A stretch of DNA of 29,663 nt from JANYCO01 sp035535995 (GCA_035535995.1 DATLOZ010000006.1:1-29663); one strand, 5' to 3'. Counted from the stretch's first letter, positions 6,338-15,696 are shown. Notes: a model not told the origin generated them from the sequence alone. Numbers and translations are program-made.

Positions 6338-9300
6338 ATGATAAACCTTATTATTTCTCACAGAAGAATTCTCTTTCTTCTTATCGCCTTCTTCTTTGCA
6401 ACGATCACCCACGCTCAAACCTTGCAGGAAGAGCTTAAGAAAGGCGACGATCTCTACTACAACGGGCAATACAAAGAAGCCATCGATGTTTACGAAAAAG
6501 CGAGGACGAATAAAAGCTATCCCCACGATTCGCTTTATACTGTACTACTCGACGCACTCGCCTGGACCTATGTAGACGAGTATTCATACAAGAAAGCAGA
6601 ACCGCTGTTTATAGAAGAAAAAGAACTGAAAGAAAAACTCGTAGGAAAAAATCATTCCGATTATGCTTATGCTACGAGCTGTCTCTCGCTTGTCTACTAT
6701 TATCAAGGCTTATACAGCAAGGCGGAACCCCTGGCGATCGAGGCAAAAAATATTCGTGAACGCGATCCTGGTAAGAATAGTTTGTCTTACGGAAATTCCT
6801 GTTTCAATCTCGGTAATATCTATTACGACCAGCGTCAATACAGCAAAGCCGAGCCTATCTATCTTGAGGCCAAAACGGCTTATGAAAAAGCCAAAGGAAA
6901 AGAAGACAAGGAATACATCAAGACCTGCAATAAATTAGCGGATCTCTATTACGATCAGGTGCTCTATAACAAAGCACTACCGTTGTATATAGAAGTAAAA
7001 GAACTGCGCGCGCAAACCCTAGGCCTGCAGGATCCGCTCTACGCAAGGGCTTGCCACAACCTGGCAAGTGTATACCTTGATAAAGGTCAATACAGCCAGG
7101 CGGAAACATTGTTTGTAGAGGCGAGAACTATTTTTGCCAAAAATCCTGGTGCCGATCAACCGGAATATGCGTTGTCCTGCAACGGACTCGCAAATGTCTA
7201 CTTCGAGCAAGGGCTCTATATGCAAGCGCTTTCCTTGTATCTGGAAGCAAAAAAAATCTACGAACAGAAATACGGCAAAGAATCTTCGGACTACGCCATG
7301 GCTTGCAACAATATTGCAGGAGTATATAAGGCACAAGGGCAGTACAGCAAAGCAGAAGCTTTGTACATCGAAGCAAAAAATATTAAGGGAAAACTTTATG
7401 GTAAAGATCATCCTGAATATGCCTATGCCTGCAACAACCTTGGAACTATTTATGGGATGCAAGATTTGTACGATAAAGCAGAGACACAATTTCTCGAAGC
7501 AAAAAACATTTATGAGAAAAAATATGGCACCAATCATCCGGAATATGCCATGGCCTTGGGCAACCTGGCCACGCTCTACCTCGACGAAGGAATGTATGCC
7601 CGCGCCGATCAGTATTATATAGAAGCGAAAAATATCAAAGAGAAAATATATGGTAAAAACCATCCCGACTATGCAGCGGCTTGCAATAGTTTGGCGAATC
7701 TCTATACCGACCAGGGCTTGTATAGCAAAGCGGAACCTTTGTATATCGAAGCAAAAACAATTTACGAAACCAACATAGGAAAAAATAATACAAGATATGC
7801 TACTGCCTGCAACAACCTTGGAAACCTCTATTTCAGTGAAGGCCTTTATACGAAAGCCGAACCACTGTACCTGGAAGCAAAATCAATTCAGGAAAAAACA
7901 TTGGGCAAAGACCATCCTGCTTATGCCATGTCCTGCAATAATCTGGGGAGTATTTATTACAAGCAAGGCCAGTATGTAAAAGCCGAGCCTTACTACCTGG
8001 AAGCAAAATCAATCCAGGAAAAAAAAACAGGCAAAGACCATCCGGATTATACGATGTCTTGTGGCAACCTTGCAAGTTTGTACCGCAGGCAAGGACAATA
8101 CGCGAAAGCAGAAGCGCTTTATATAGAAGAAAAAAATATCAGGGAAAAGATTTTTGGTAAGGACCATCCACTCTATGCAAACTCTTGTAACAACCTTGCG
8201 AATCTTTATGCTGCACAAAATAATTTTTCAAAGGCCGGGCCGCTCTATAAGGAAGCTGTCAACAATAAGCTCAAACAAATAGACGAAATGCTTCCTGCTT
8301 TGTCGGAAAAAGAAAGAGACGAGTTTTATAAAAGTATTGATTATTATTTCAAACGTTATTATTACTATGCGCTGAAATCTGCAGACCCAGCGGTGTACAG
8401 CGATTTGTTCAACCTACAGCTCCAGATCAAAGGGTTGATCTTTCAATCCACTCAAAAGATGCAGCGGCAGATCCTCAACAGCGGCAACGCAGCATTGATC
8501 GCGAAATATGAAGAGTGGAAAAAACAGCGCACCGTACTCAATCGTTTCATGCAAATACCGGTTGCCGAGCGTATCAAAAAGGGTATCAAAACCGATTCCA
8601 TACAGGCGATCATCAACGACCTCGAAAAATCGCTGTCAATCGAATCGCAGTATTTTGCTTTAACACAAAAAGGCAAACGCAGCACCTGGCGCGATGTGCA
8701 AAAGAAACTCCAACCTAACGAAGCTGCCGTTGAGATCATTCGTGCCGACAGTGCGTACATTGCTCTGATCATTACACCGCTTACCAAAGACAATCCCGAA
8801 GCGGTGATCTTCCGCAACGGTGCGGAAATGGACAAACGACTGATCACCTACTATCGTACCTGTATCGCGCACAAGCTCGAAGACGAGCGCTCATACAACA
8901 GCTTCTGGCTTCCTATCAAAGAAAAGATTGGCAGTGCTACAAAAGTATATGTTTGCGCAGATGGCGTATATCATCAGTTGAATTTGCTTACGCTAAAAAA
9001 TCCTGCAAACAATACATTTCTGCTCAATGAAACTTCTATACAATTGGTCAGCAATTTTAAAGATCTGATGATGGTACAAAAAACAGAGCTGGAGCAGCAG
9101 TATGAAAAATATAAAATTCACCTCGTCGCCTATCCTCAATACGATGGAGGGGTAGCGAATAAAAAAGAAACGGTCAATTTGCTGGAGCCTTTGGAGAAAG
9201 ATACCAGCCAACGCTTCTACGACCGCGGCGGAAAGATCCAGATGCTTGCCGGTACGAAGACGGAAGCGAGCAATATTGCAGCATTGTGCACACAATTGAA

Positions 9301-9883
9301 TTTGAAACCGGAAGTAAAATTGCTGGAAGAAGCTTCTGAAAGTTATCTCAAATCGCTGAACAATCCCGGCATCTTACACATAGCCACACACGGATTTTTT
9401 CTTTCTTACGAAGAAGCTGTGGCAAATTCCAGAACGCTCAACGGCGATGAGATCGTCGAGTATGTACACGACCCTCTACTGAATAGCGGACTTCTGCTGG
9501 CCAATGCGCAACAAGGCATAACAGGCCTGCTCACCAATGGCGAAGACGGTGTACTCACTGCGAAAGAAGCGCTCAACCTTACGCTGGATAAAACAGATCT
9601 TGTGGTGATGTCGGCCTGTGAAACAGGACTAGGAGAAATTCGCAATGGGGAAGGCGTATACGGTTTGCAACGTGCCTTCCAGCAAGCAGGAGCTAAAACA
9701 GTAGTGATCTCTTTGTGGAAAGTATCCGACGAAGCGACGCAGGAATTGATGAGTAGATTTTATGAAAATCTTTTATCTAAAAAACTCAGCAAGCGTGAAG
9801 CATTTCAACAAGCACAGAGCGCATTGATGAAAAAATATCCGGAGCCTTATTATTGGGGAGCGTTTGTGGTGGTGGGGGAATAA
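6338..9883 (+). CDS. Secreted TPR-CHAT domain protein (1181 aa)
   Basis: The ATG at 6338 opens a signal peptide (1-26, ending ITHAQ). About residues 30-56 form one TPR, followed at about 74-660 by fourteen TPR units, mostly 42 residues long, of the kinesin-light-chain/TPR_12 style (NNLGxxY...YxKAEPLYxEAKxIxEK...GKDHPxYAxxC). A helical linker follows, and residues 850-1181 form a CHAT domain, the caspase-like protease fold. The expected catalytic pair is visible: H1018 in HIATHGFF and C1094 in SACETGLGE. The C-terminal segment with KYPEPYYWGAFVVVGE is typical of the family. Nearly every TPR junction ends in cysteine. Known CHAT proteins include separase-like proteases and gasdermin- or CRISPR-linked proteases, but most Bacteroidota members are uncharacterised. 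No substrate gene or pore-former is adjacent. Export is predicted from the signal peptide. Confidence 0.92.
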   Translation: MINLIISHRRILFLLIAFFFATITHAQTLQEELKKGDDLYYNGQYKEAIDVYEKARTNKSYPHDSLYTVLLDALAWTYVDEYSYKKAEPLFIEEKELKEKLVGKNHSDYAYATSCLSLVYYYQGLYSKAEPLAIEAKNIRERDPGKNSLSYGNSCFNLGNIYYDQRQYSKAEPIYLEAKTAYEKAKGKEDKEYIKTCNKLADLYYDQVLYNKALPLYIEVKELRAQTLGLQDPLYARACHNLASVYLDKGQYSQAETLFVEARTIFAKNPGADQPEYALSCNGLANVYFEQGLYMQALSLYLEAKKIYEQKYGKESSDYAMACNNIAGVYKAQGQYSKAEALYIEAKNIKGKLYGKDHPEYAYACNNLGTIYGMQDLYDKAETQFLEAKNIYEKKYGTNHPEYAMALGNLATLYLDEGMYARADQYYIEAKNIKEKIYGKNHPDYAAACNSLANLYTDQGLYSKAEPLYIEAKTIYETNIGKNNTRYATACNNLGNLYFSEGLYTKAEPLYLEAKSIQEKTLGKDHPAYAMSCNNLGSIYYKQGQYVKAEPYYLEAKSIQEKKTGKDHPDYTMSCGNLASLYRRQGQYAKAEALYIEEKNIREKIFGKDHPLYANSCNNLANLYAAQNNFSKAGPLYKEAVNNKLKQIDEMLPALSEKERDEFYKSIDYYFKRYYYYALKSADPAVYSDLFNLQLQIKGLIFQSTQKMQRQILNSGNAALIAKYEEWKKQRTVLNRFMQIPVAERIKKGIKTDSIQAIINDLEKSLSIESQYFALTQKGKRSTWRDVQKKLQPNEAAVEIIRADSAYIALIITPLTKDNPEAVIFRNGAEMDKRLITYYRTCIAHKLEDERSYNSFWLPIKEKIGSATKVYVCADGVYHQLNLLTLKNPANNTFLLNETSIQLVSNFKDLMMVQKTELEQQYEKYKIHLVAYPQYDGGVANKKETVNLLEPLEKDTSQRFYDRGGKIQMLAGTKTEASNIAALCTQLNLKPEVKLLEEASESYLKSLNNPGILHIATHGFFLSYEEAVANSRTLNGDEIVEYVHDPLLNSGLLLANAQQGITGLLTNGEDGVLTAKEALNLTLDKTDLVVMSACETGLGEIRNGEGVYGLQRAFQQAGAKTVVISLWKVSDEATQELMSRFYENLLSKKLSKREAFQQAQSALMKKYPEPYYWGAFVVVGE

Positions 9884-9885
9884 CT

Positions 9886-9907
9886 CTCCCTACTCGCGCT
9901 CCATACT
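9886..9907. repeat. CTCCCTACTCGCGCTC-type short repeat
   Basis: CTCCCTACTCGCGCTC followed directly by CATACT begins three bases after the TPR-CHAT stop codon. The other copy (2804-2830) sits in the same position after the NlpC/P60 gene. Confidence 0.7.
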
Positions 9908-9910
9908 TTT

Positions 9911-9975
9911 TTAAGTTATGAATGCTGAGTTGAAAAATTAATAACGCAACATTCATAACTTAAAATTCAATGTTT
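9911..9975. repeat. Palindromic heptamer repeat between convergent genes
   Basis: The left arm (TTATGAA, TGCTGAG, TTGAAAA) and right arm (CAACATT, CATAACT, TAAAATT, CAATG) form a shorter and more degenerate copy of the family. It fills the gap between the 3' ends of the convergent TPR-CHAT and 540-residue protein genes and could act as a bidirectional hairpin terminator. Confidence 0.75.
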
Positions 9976-11598
9976 CTATTGCATATTTACTTTGATCAAA
10001 ATGTCTTCTTTCCCTTTTTTATAAGCTTCCAATACAAATTCTGACGAAGCAGTTTGAATCAGTCGGCCTGTAGAGAATTGATGAATAGACATGCCTTCCA
10101 CATCACGCACATCGAAAAGTGAGCTTCGCGTAGTTTGCCCGGTAGTATAATCAATTTTATAAGCTGTTAAAAAACCGCCTAACTTATCACGGTGGGTAAC
10201 GGGAACTTGATCGATAGTCAGGTTCATATTTTTGATATTGTCGAGAAACAGTACATAATAACTGTTAGCACCAGTGATCAGACTGTAAGACATGCCACCT
10301 TTGTATGCAGGCATGTAAGAGCTGCTGCTGAAGACCTGTACTTTCGGAATTTTTCTCATCCAGACAAGTTTACCACTCGGGTCTATTTTAGAAATCAGTA
10401 CATCGTTATAGTGATAATGATAGGTAGTGCGAGACCCGCTGGAAGTATAGACAGTAGTTTGCGTAATATAATGTTGTTCACCCACAAGGATAACACTGCC
10501 ATCATTGTTAATGATCAAGTCGCGCAGTTCTAGATTTTTGAATTCTGCTTCGCCTTTTTCTTCGTTTTTCTCATTTTTCTTCTGAGTACGTGCGCTTTCG
10601 TATTGATTCAATATTTCAAGCGGGATTTCAAAATATTTTTGATCTGCAATAGAATGATCTTTGTTGAGCTTCAGCATAAATAATCCATTTGCACTGCTCC
10701 GTACATTTCCAATATTGTACAGGCCTGCACAGTACATCATGTCATTAGGTCCTTCAAAGACGGCAATGGTTTGAATAAATTTGTCGTTCACCGCAATGAT
10801 TTTGGATTCAATATTTTTCTTAGGCACAATTTTAAGTAATTCAATATGATAGTTTGCGTCTTCGTCCTTCCCCTTCTTGTCATCGGTAGAATTGTCGTCA
10901 AACACTTTGCATAGAACATAAGCATTGCCTTCAGAGTCTACTGTGTAGTCTAGATTATCCATCTGTTTTTCTGTGTAGGGCATTTGTACAACGTCACCCC
11001 ATACCTGCTCCATATTTCTTCCGAAGACCTTCAAGCCAATAAGGTCATAACTTTTGGAATCTTTTTTCTCTTCGGGCTTCATCCGGTATTGAATCACTAA
11101 TTTGGAACTGTCGTAAGAAGTATAAAAATCGAATTTGTCGGTTACTTCAAAATTATAAAAACCTGCACCAGAAAGTGTCCCGGCAATTTTGTTGTCTTCG
11201 GTAAACATAAGTTTCTCTTCCCCGATAAATTTTGCATTGCTGAAATCTATTTCGCGGTAGAACAATTGTTCTTGTTTTGCATCGCGCAACCAGTAGGAGA
11301 AGAAGAAATAACAGCGACTGTTAAATACCATGATGTCTTCCATTACAAATCCTTTTGGAAGATCTTCGTAGGTATTGTCTTTTACTAATGTAAGTGTTTG
11401 CGGATCCAATTTTTGAATGTACACTTTGTTGCCTGCCACTTTTACTGTAAGCAGTTCTTTACCACGCAGGATGTATGATTTGGTTTCCGCATCTATCACG
11501 CCGTACGGCTCACCTACCTGCACCTTTGCTTGTGCTCTTACTAGCAATGGCAGCATGGATGAAATGATCAAAATAATAATGATTGCTGATTTTTTCAT
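9976..11598 (-). CDS. Secreted hypothetical protein (540 aa), likely beta-propeller-like
   Basis: I do not recognise a named family. Residues 1-23 are a signal peptide (MKKSAIIIILIISSMLPLLVRAQA). The rest alternates short strands with charged turns, and includes pieces such as LLKIVPKKN, MLKLNKDHS, LISKIDPSGKLVWMRKIP and LTAYKIDYTTG. These look like blades of a WD40/SBBP-like propeller reporting a value per repeat, but I cannot fix the blade count. A lysine/glutamate-rich loop (about residues 345-362) and a His/Tyr-rich hairpin (TYHYHYNDV) interrupt it. The gene follows the lamin-tail protein gene by 117 bp on the same strand, and a TACATTTG box lies in that gap. It may be periplasmic or surface-exposed; function unknown. 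Confidence 0.8.
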   Translation of the reverse strand: MKKSAIIIILIISSMLPLLVRAQAKVQVGEPYGVIDAETKSYILRGKELLTVKVAGNKVYIQKLDPQTLTLVKDNTYEDLPKGFVMEDIMVFNSRCYFFFSYWLRDAKQEQLFYREIDFSNAKFIGEEKLMFTEDNKIAGTLSGAGFYNFEVTDKFDFYTSYDSSKLVIQYRMKPEEKKDSKSYDLIGLKVFGRNMEQVWGDVVQMPYTEKQMDNLDYTVDSEGNAYVLCKVFDDNSTDDKKGKDEDANYHIELLKIVPKKNIESKIIAVNDKFIQTIAVFEGPNDMMYCAGLYNIGNVRSSANGLFMLKLNKDHSIADQKYFEIPLEILNQYESARTQKKNEKNEEKGEAEFKNLELRDLIINNDGSVILVGEQHYITQTTVYTSSGSRTTYHYHYNDVLISKIDPSGKLVWMRKIPKVQVFSSSSYMPAYKGGMSYSLITGANSYYVLFLDNIKNMNLTIDQVPVTHRDKLGGFLTAYKIDYTTGQTTRSSLFDVRDVEGMSIHQFSTGRLIQTASSEFVLEAYKKGKEDILIKVNMQ

Positions 11599-11628
11599 AA
11601 AATAGAATTAAGGTTGAAATAGATTATT

Positions 11629-11636
11629 CAAATGTA
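11629..11636 (-). promoter_or_regulatory. -7 promoter box (TACATTTG on minus strand)
   Basis: The plus strand reads CAAATGTA, so the minus strand carries TACATTTG, an exact TAnnTTTG match. It lies 30 bp upstream of the 540-residue protein's start codon. A TTG (plus CAA, 11661-11663) lies 24 bp further upstream, slightly long for the usual -33 spacing. It suggests the 540-residue gene has its own promoter. Confidence 0.45.
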
Positions 11637-11715
11637 ATTTTTTTTGTCAGATAAAAAAAGCAAGATACTATGTGGCGTTAACAAAAAATAAAGTCCCTTT
11701 AATTCAACTTCATTA

Positions 11716-14286
11716 TTAATCACTCCACCCCACCACTACCACCTCTTTATACTTCTTCACTTCCCCTTTCAAATTGAAAACTTCGAAGTAAAGAATATAA
11801 TTTCCACTTCGTACCTTTTCGTTTTTCTCATTATTCCCATCCCAACGATAGCAGCCTTCTGTAGCGAGTAACTCATTGCGGGCGAGATATAAAATAGTTC
11901 TGCCGGAAGGGTCGTATACTATGATATTTGCCATGTTGCCGGGGTTGTCGAATTTATAATAGAGGAGGGTAAAATCTTTGTTACCGTCTTCATCAGGAGT
12001 AAAAACTTTTGGACTCACCCAAACTTCTGAAGCTTTTGTCTGTTCAATGCTTTCAGAGTTTTTATATCCAGGCGTAGCATAGCCGGACTGTGATGAAGCA
12101 GAATGCCAGTTGGAAGGGTTATCAGTATTTTCGTAGATAGAAATTCTTTCCAGCGAAACACCTTCTTTATCATCGATCATCGGGAAATGCATTTCTTCGG
12201 AATAATCAAAACGATCCTGGATCTGCTGACGGGAATCCAGAAGGATCACAGAGCCTTGGTCGTCGTTGAAAGAGGGCAGGTCTTGTAGTTGAACAATTCT
12301 ATCAGCATGTCCTAATGGATAATAGTTGAGCAACATACTTTTATTTTCAGTAAATGCGATGTACTCTTTCGGCTTTACAATAAAGGGCTCCAGGCTCATT
12401 GGTTTTTTATTGGCAATTATTTCTTTGTCGATGTTCGCCAGTTGCCAATTTTTCAGATCGATGTATTTTTCGGAAGCATTGTACAATTCTACAAAATCGT
12501 ATCCTCCTGGTTTTGGATTAAATAATAGTTCGTTGAGTAAAATATCACCCGGCTTGGCCTCCTCTGGCAGCACCAGCGTGACAGTCTGAGGAAGTGATGG
12601 ATTTCCGTTACAATCTTTTATTCCTGTAAGGGTCAACGTATAGAGCTCGCCTTTTTCAAAAGGATGATCGGCAAGAAGAAATAGTTGAAAAGCTTTGGCG
12701 GGAATAATTTTTTGAATGAAATAATTTTTATCCAACAAAAAAGCAGTCGTTTCAAGCCCAGTGGTATCAGGTTTCTCGTCGAATGTTAACAGAATGTGTA
12801 AGCTGTCAGTTAGAACAGCAGAGATCAATTGAGGTGCTGTGCGATCGGGTTTATAAGCGGCGATCGAATTTATTTTTCCTGGCGTTCCTCCGGAAGGATC
12901 GATTGATGCGGCCCAGTTGTCGGCCTCTCCGCAAGGGTTGTCAACATCAATCATTTCGAGCGACCAGCCGCCTTCTTTTTTATCATTGTCACCATACCAA
13001 AGATCAGTATAATCCACCTGGTGCAAGAGATTTCCGTGCTGATCCCGCAGCGTAATAGAATCTCCGCTGTTGTTGAGCGAAGGAAAAACAGGTAAGCCAA
13101 GTACAGTGCCGTATGTCTTCCAGGCATTGCTATTGGCAGTATTGCACAAGAGCATGTATTGATGCGGAGCAAGTTTGCAGGCAGAAAAAATACCTGTGCT
13201 GCTTCCATCAGAGATGGAGAAATTTTGAAGATTCAGCGTATCGTTTGTGCGGTTGTAAATTTCTGCATATTCCGACTCAGGCAAACTTTGAGAAGGCGAA
13301 GGATCGGGAAATAATTCCGTGAGGATAAGATCACCGTATGTTGTGTAGTGATGGTAGGAGAAATTAACGGTATTCAAAAACCCCAGAGGCTGTAATTGCT
13401 CGTCCAGCATGCCGTGTGTGGAAATGGAATAACTGATACCTGTATGCATGGCAGAAGACAATTGCAGCAAAACTTTTTGTCGGTTATGTACATCGACCGT
13501 TACTGACTGAACAGTCATATTTGAAGGATAAAAATCATAATTAGAAATATCGGAAGCCGTTTGTATATCCACAGGATGATTGAACGTAAGCGCTACGATG
13601 TTTGGCGCGATTGTTTCCGCGGAAAGCAAACACAAAGGAGCTTGCCGGATGTAGAGATCGTCGAAATAAAATAATTTTCCTTTGGTAGAACTATGCACAA
13701 CATACACACCACAATAGGCCGAGGTAGAAAACGTAGTATCATATGCCTGGCCTTCCTTCACAAAGTGATTGCCTGAGCCGGTAGAGTCGGTATAGAGATG
13801 CCAATTCCCGTATGGATCGCAAAGGATGCGGAGGAGGAAAATATTCATACTTTTTTTTCCGGCCCGGCCCGCTTTTCCAGAAATGAGCTTGGTATGCTTC
13901 GTGCTGTCCTGGCGATAGAAATCAATGGAATTAGAAGTACCGTCAAATTTCAGATAATAGCCTTTGGGATTATTTTCCGTATCAGAGCGGTCGCTGGTGA
14001 GGTAGAACCGGGCATAGTTAGAAGTAGTGATATCAAAGTTCAGCTCGGCGTAAATATCCCATTGCGTATCGAGGCAACGGGAGTTAGGAGTGGAAAGATG
14101 AAGCAGGCTAGCTACCTTGGGGCCATTACTTTGAAGTTTAAGATCATTGGATATTTTAAAAAAAGTAGTTTTTCCCAGCCATTCAGGATTTGCAGTAAAG
14201 TTGCTGTCGGAGAAGGTTTCTGTAAGCTGGGCGTGCGCGGAAAGGCCAAAGGCCAAAAAAACGAGTAATAAATAAGACCGTTGCAT
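11716..14286 (-). CDS. Secreted lamin-tail-domain protein with FlgD-like C-terminus (856 aa)
   Basis: Residues 1-19 are a signal peptide (ending SAHAQ). Residues 20-215 look like a jelly-roll domain ending in FYFDDLYIRQ. A Big_5/SbsA-like Ig segment follows (225-312). Lamin-tail (LTD) domains occur at about 318-465 (GDLILTELFPDP, then SEYAEIYNRTNDTLNLQNFSISD) and about 580-730 (GDILLNELLFNP, then YDFVELYNAS), with another Ig-like segment between (483-575). The last 95 residues (SPKVFTPDEDGNKDF to the end) have the FlgD/CHU_C-like Ig fold that usually closes large secreted Bacteroidota proteins. LTD proteins in this phylum often accompany secreted nucleases or adhesins. This one has no visible catalytic domain, so a surface or matrix role is the best guess. 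Export by the type IX system is possible, but a clear sorting domain is not seen. Confidence 0.87.
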   Translation of the reverse strand: MQRSYLLLVFLAFGLSAHAQLTETFSDSNFTANPEWLGKTTFFKISNDLKLQSNGPKVASLLHLSTPNSRCLDTQWDIYAELNFDITTSNYARFYLTSDRSDTENNPKGYYLKFDGTSNSIDFYRQDSTKHTKLISGKAGRAGKKSMNIFLLRILCDPYGNWHLYTDSTGSGNHFVKEGQAYDTTFSTSAYCGVYVVHSSTKGKLFYFDDLYIRQAPLCLLSAETIAPNIVALTFNHPVDIQTASDISNYDFYPSNMTVQSVTVDVHNRQKVLLQLSSAMHTGISYSISTHGMLDEQLQPLGFLNTVNFSYHHYTTYGDLILTELFPDPSPSQSLPESEYAEIYNRTNDTLNLQNFSISDGSSTGIFSACKLAPHQYMLLCNTANSNAWKTYGTVLGLPVFPSLNNSGDSITLRDQHGNLLHQVDYTDLWYGDNDKKEGGWSLEMIDVDNPCGEADNWAASIDPSGGTPGKINSIAAYKPDRTAPQLISAVLTDSLHILLTFDEKPDTTGLETTAFLLDKNYFIQKIIPAKAFQLFLLADHPFEKGELYTLTLTGIKDCNGNPSLPQTVTLVLPEEAKPGDILLNELLFNPKPGGYDFVELYNASEKYIDLKNWQLANIDKEIIANKKPMSLEPFIVKPKEYIAFTENKSMLLNYYPLGHADRIVQLQDLPSFNDDQGSVILLDSRQQIQDRFDYSEEMHFPMIDDKEGVSLERISIYENTDNPSNWHSASSQSGYATPGYKNSESIEQTKASEVWVSPKVFTPDEDGNKDFTLLYYKFDNPGNMANIIVYDPSGRTILYLARNELLATEGCYRWDGNNEKNEKVRSGNYILYFEVFNLKGEVKKYKEVVVVGWSD

Positions 14287-14429
14287 ATCAAATATTTAGA
14301 ATAAATTTATTTACTTTGCACCGCTTTTTACGGGAGGCGTGGTTTTTAAAAATTGAAAAGTTTAAAAAATAAAAGCCAAAAAATTCTCCGGCAATCTATA
14401 TCAAATAATCAATTAAAAGAAAAATTAAA

Positions 14430-15422
14430 ATGAAAATCGCAGTTGTAGGCGCTACCGGGCTTGTAGGTGGTGAGATCCTGAAAGTTTTAGAGGAAAGAAA
14501 TTTTCCTGTCACAGAATTAATTCCGGTGGCTTCTGAGAAGTCAGTAGGTACAGAGGTGAAATTTAAGGGCAAATCCTATAAGGTGGTAAACGTAGACACC
14601 GCGATTAGCATGAAGCCGGCGATTGCGATCTTCTCTGCGGGCGGTAGCACTTCACTGGAGCAGGCTCCAAAATTTGCAGCAGCAGGAATTACGGTAGTAG
14701 ACAACTCTTCTGCCTGGAGAATGGATCCTACCAAAAAACTGGTAGTGCCGGAGATCAATGCTTCCGAGCTTACCAAAGACGATAAGATCATCGCTAATCC
14801 AAACTGCTCTACCATTCAAATGGTATTGGTACTAAATCCTCTTCATAAAAAATATAAAATTAAAAGAGTAGTAGTCTCTACCTACCAATCTGTAACAGGT
14901 ACAGGTAAAAAAGCAGTAGACCAATTGATGGACGAGCGCAAGGGCGTTGACAATGGCAACAAAGCATATGCTTACAAAATTGACCTGAACCTGCTTCCAC
15001 ACATCGATGTGTTCCTCGACAACGGTTATACCAAAGAGGAAATGAAAATGGTGAAAGAGACGAACAAGATCATGGGCGATGATTCTATTAAGGTAACTGC
15101 TACCACCGTGCGTGTGCCGGTAATTGGCGGGCACTCCGAATCAGTGAACATTGAATTTGAAAACGAATTCGAACTAAACGAAGTACGCGAGATCCTTTCT
15201 AAAACAGAAGGTGTGATCCTGAAAGACGATGTAAAAAATCTTCAATACCCAATGCCAATCGATGCGCACGGGCGTGATGAAGTATTTGTAGGACGTATCA
15301 GAAGAGACGAAACCCAGCCAAAGACTTTGAACATGTGGATCGTGGCGGACAACCTGAGAAAAGGAGCCGCTACCAACGCTGTGCAGATCGCGCAATATTT
15401 AGTGGATAAGAAGCTTGTATAA
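14430..15422 (+). CDS. asd: Aspartate-semialdehyde dehydrogenase
   Basis: This 330-residue enzyme reduces L-aspartyl-4-phosphate to aspartate semialdehyde with NADPH, the branch-point step towards lysine/diaminopimelate, threonine and methionine. The N-terminal Rossmann motif GATGLVG is at 7-13. The nucleophile C126 lies in NPNCSTIQ, and the acid/base H235 lies in GGHSE after R228. SAGGSTS (69-75) is also family-typical. The ATG at 14430 follows a long A-rich leader without a Shine-Dalgarno site, normal for the phylum. TTACTTTG at 14311-14318 is a one-mismatch -7 box. It diverges from the lamin-tail gene. A hairpin flanked by inverted heptamer arrays follows the stop. Confidence 0.97.
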   Translation: MKIAVVGATGLVGGEILKVLEERNFPVTELIPVASEKSVGTEVKFKGKSYKVVNVDTAISMKPAIAIFSAGGSTSLEQAPKFAAAGITVVDNSSAWRMDPTKKLVVPEINASELTKDDKIIANPNCSTIQMVLVLNPLHKKYKIKRVVVSTYQSVTGTGKKAVDQLMDERKGVDNGNKAYAYKIDLNLLPHIDVFLDNGYTKEEMKMVKETNKIMGDDSIKVTATTVRVPVIGGHSESVNIEFENEFELNEVREILSKTEGVILKDDVKNLQYPMPIDAHGRDEVFVGRIRRDETQPKTLNMWIVADNLRKGAATNAVQIAQYLVDKKLV

Positions 15423-15430
15423 ATAAATTT

Positions 15431-15597
15431 GGATACCGGATACCGGATGCAAGATGCCGGATACCAGATAAAAAAGCCTAAAAACCCAATATCTAAACTC
15501 CGACAAGAGGAAGGTATTGGGTTTTAGTATTTAATCGTATCAGGTTTATTCGACTTAAAATAATTATCCGTATCTGGTATCAGGTATTCGGCATCCC
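15431..15597. repeat. Inverted pair of GGATACC-type heptamer arrays around a hairpin
   Basis: The left array reads GGATACC, GGATACC, GGATGCA, AGATGCC, GGATACC, AGATAAA in strict 7-bp phase. The right array (15566-15597) reads ATCCGT, ATCTGGT, ATCAGGT, ATTCGGC, ATCCC and is its complement. Together they form a nested palindrome about 167 bp long with an independent hairpin at the centre. Confidence 0.85.
15481..15525 (+). terminator. Candidate asd terminator hairpin
   Basis: AAAACCCAATA (15481-15491) and its exact complement TATTGGGTTTT (15515-15525) make an 11-bp stem with a 23-nt loop, 59 bp after the asd stop. The 3' arm ends in four T's. The loop is long for an intrinsic terminator, so the assignment is moderate. 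Confidence 0.5.
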
Positions 15598-15688
15598 AAA
15601 ATAGAGGCTGTTAATTTTAAGACAATCAATGAATTACAAATTAATTTTTTGTGGATAAAATAGATCGTACGTTATGCGATATTTATAG

Positions 15689-15696
15689 TAAATTTG
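15689..15696 (+). promoter_or_regulatory. -7 promoter box TAAATTTG
   Basis: This is an exact TAnnTTTG match 34 bp before the ATG of the dksA-like gene, probably the promoter for the dksA-scpB pair. No clear -33 TTG is visible at the standard spacing. Confidence 0.5.

Noticed and set aside
6663..8218. Long alternative frames on both strands inside the TPR region, with repeated protein segments
   Set aside because: The 126-bp DNA periodicity of the TPR repeats creates parallel open frames. The main frame has the TPR consensus and continues into CHAT.
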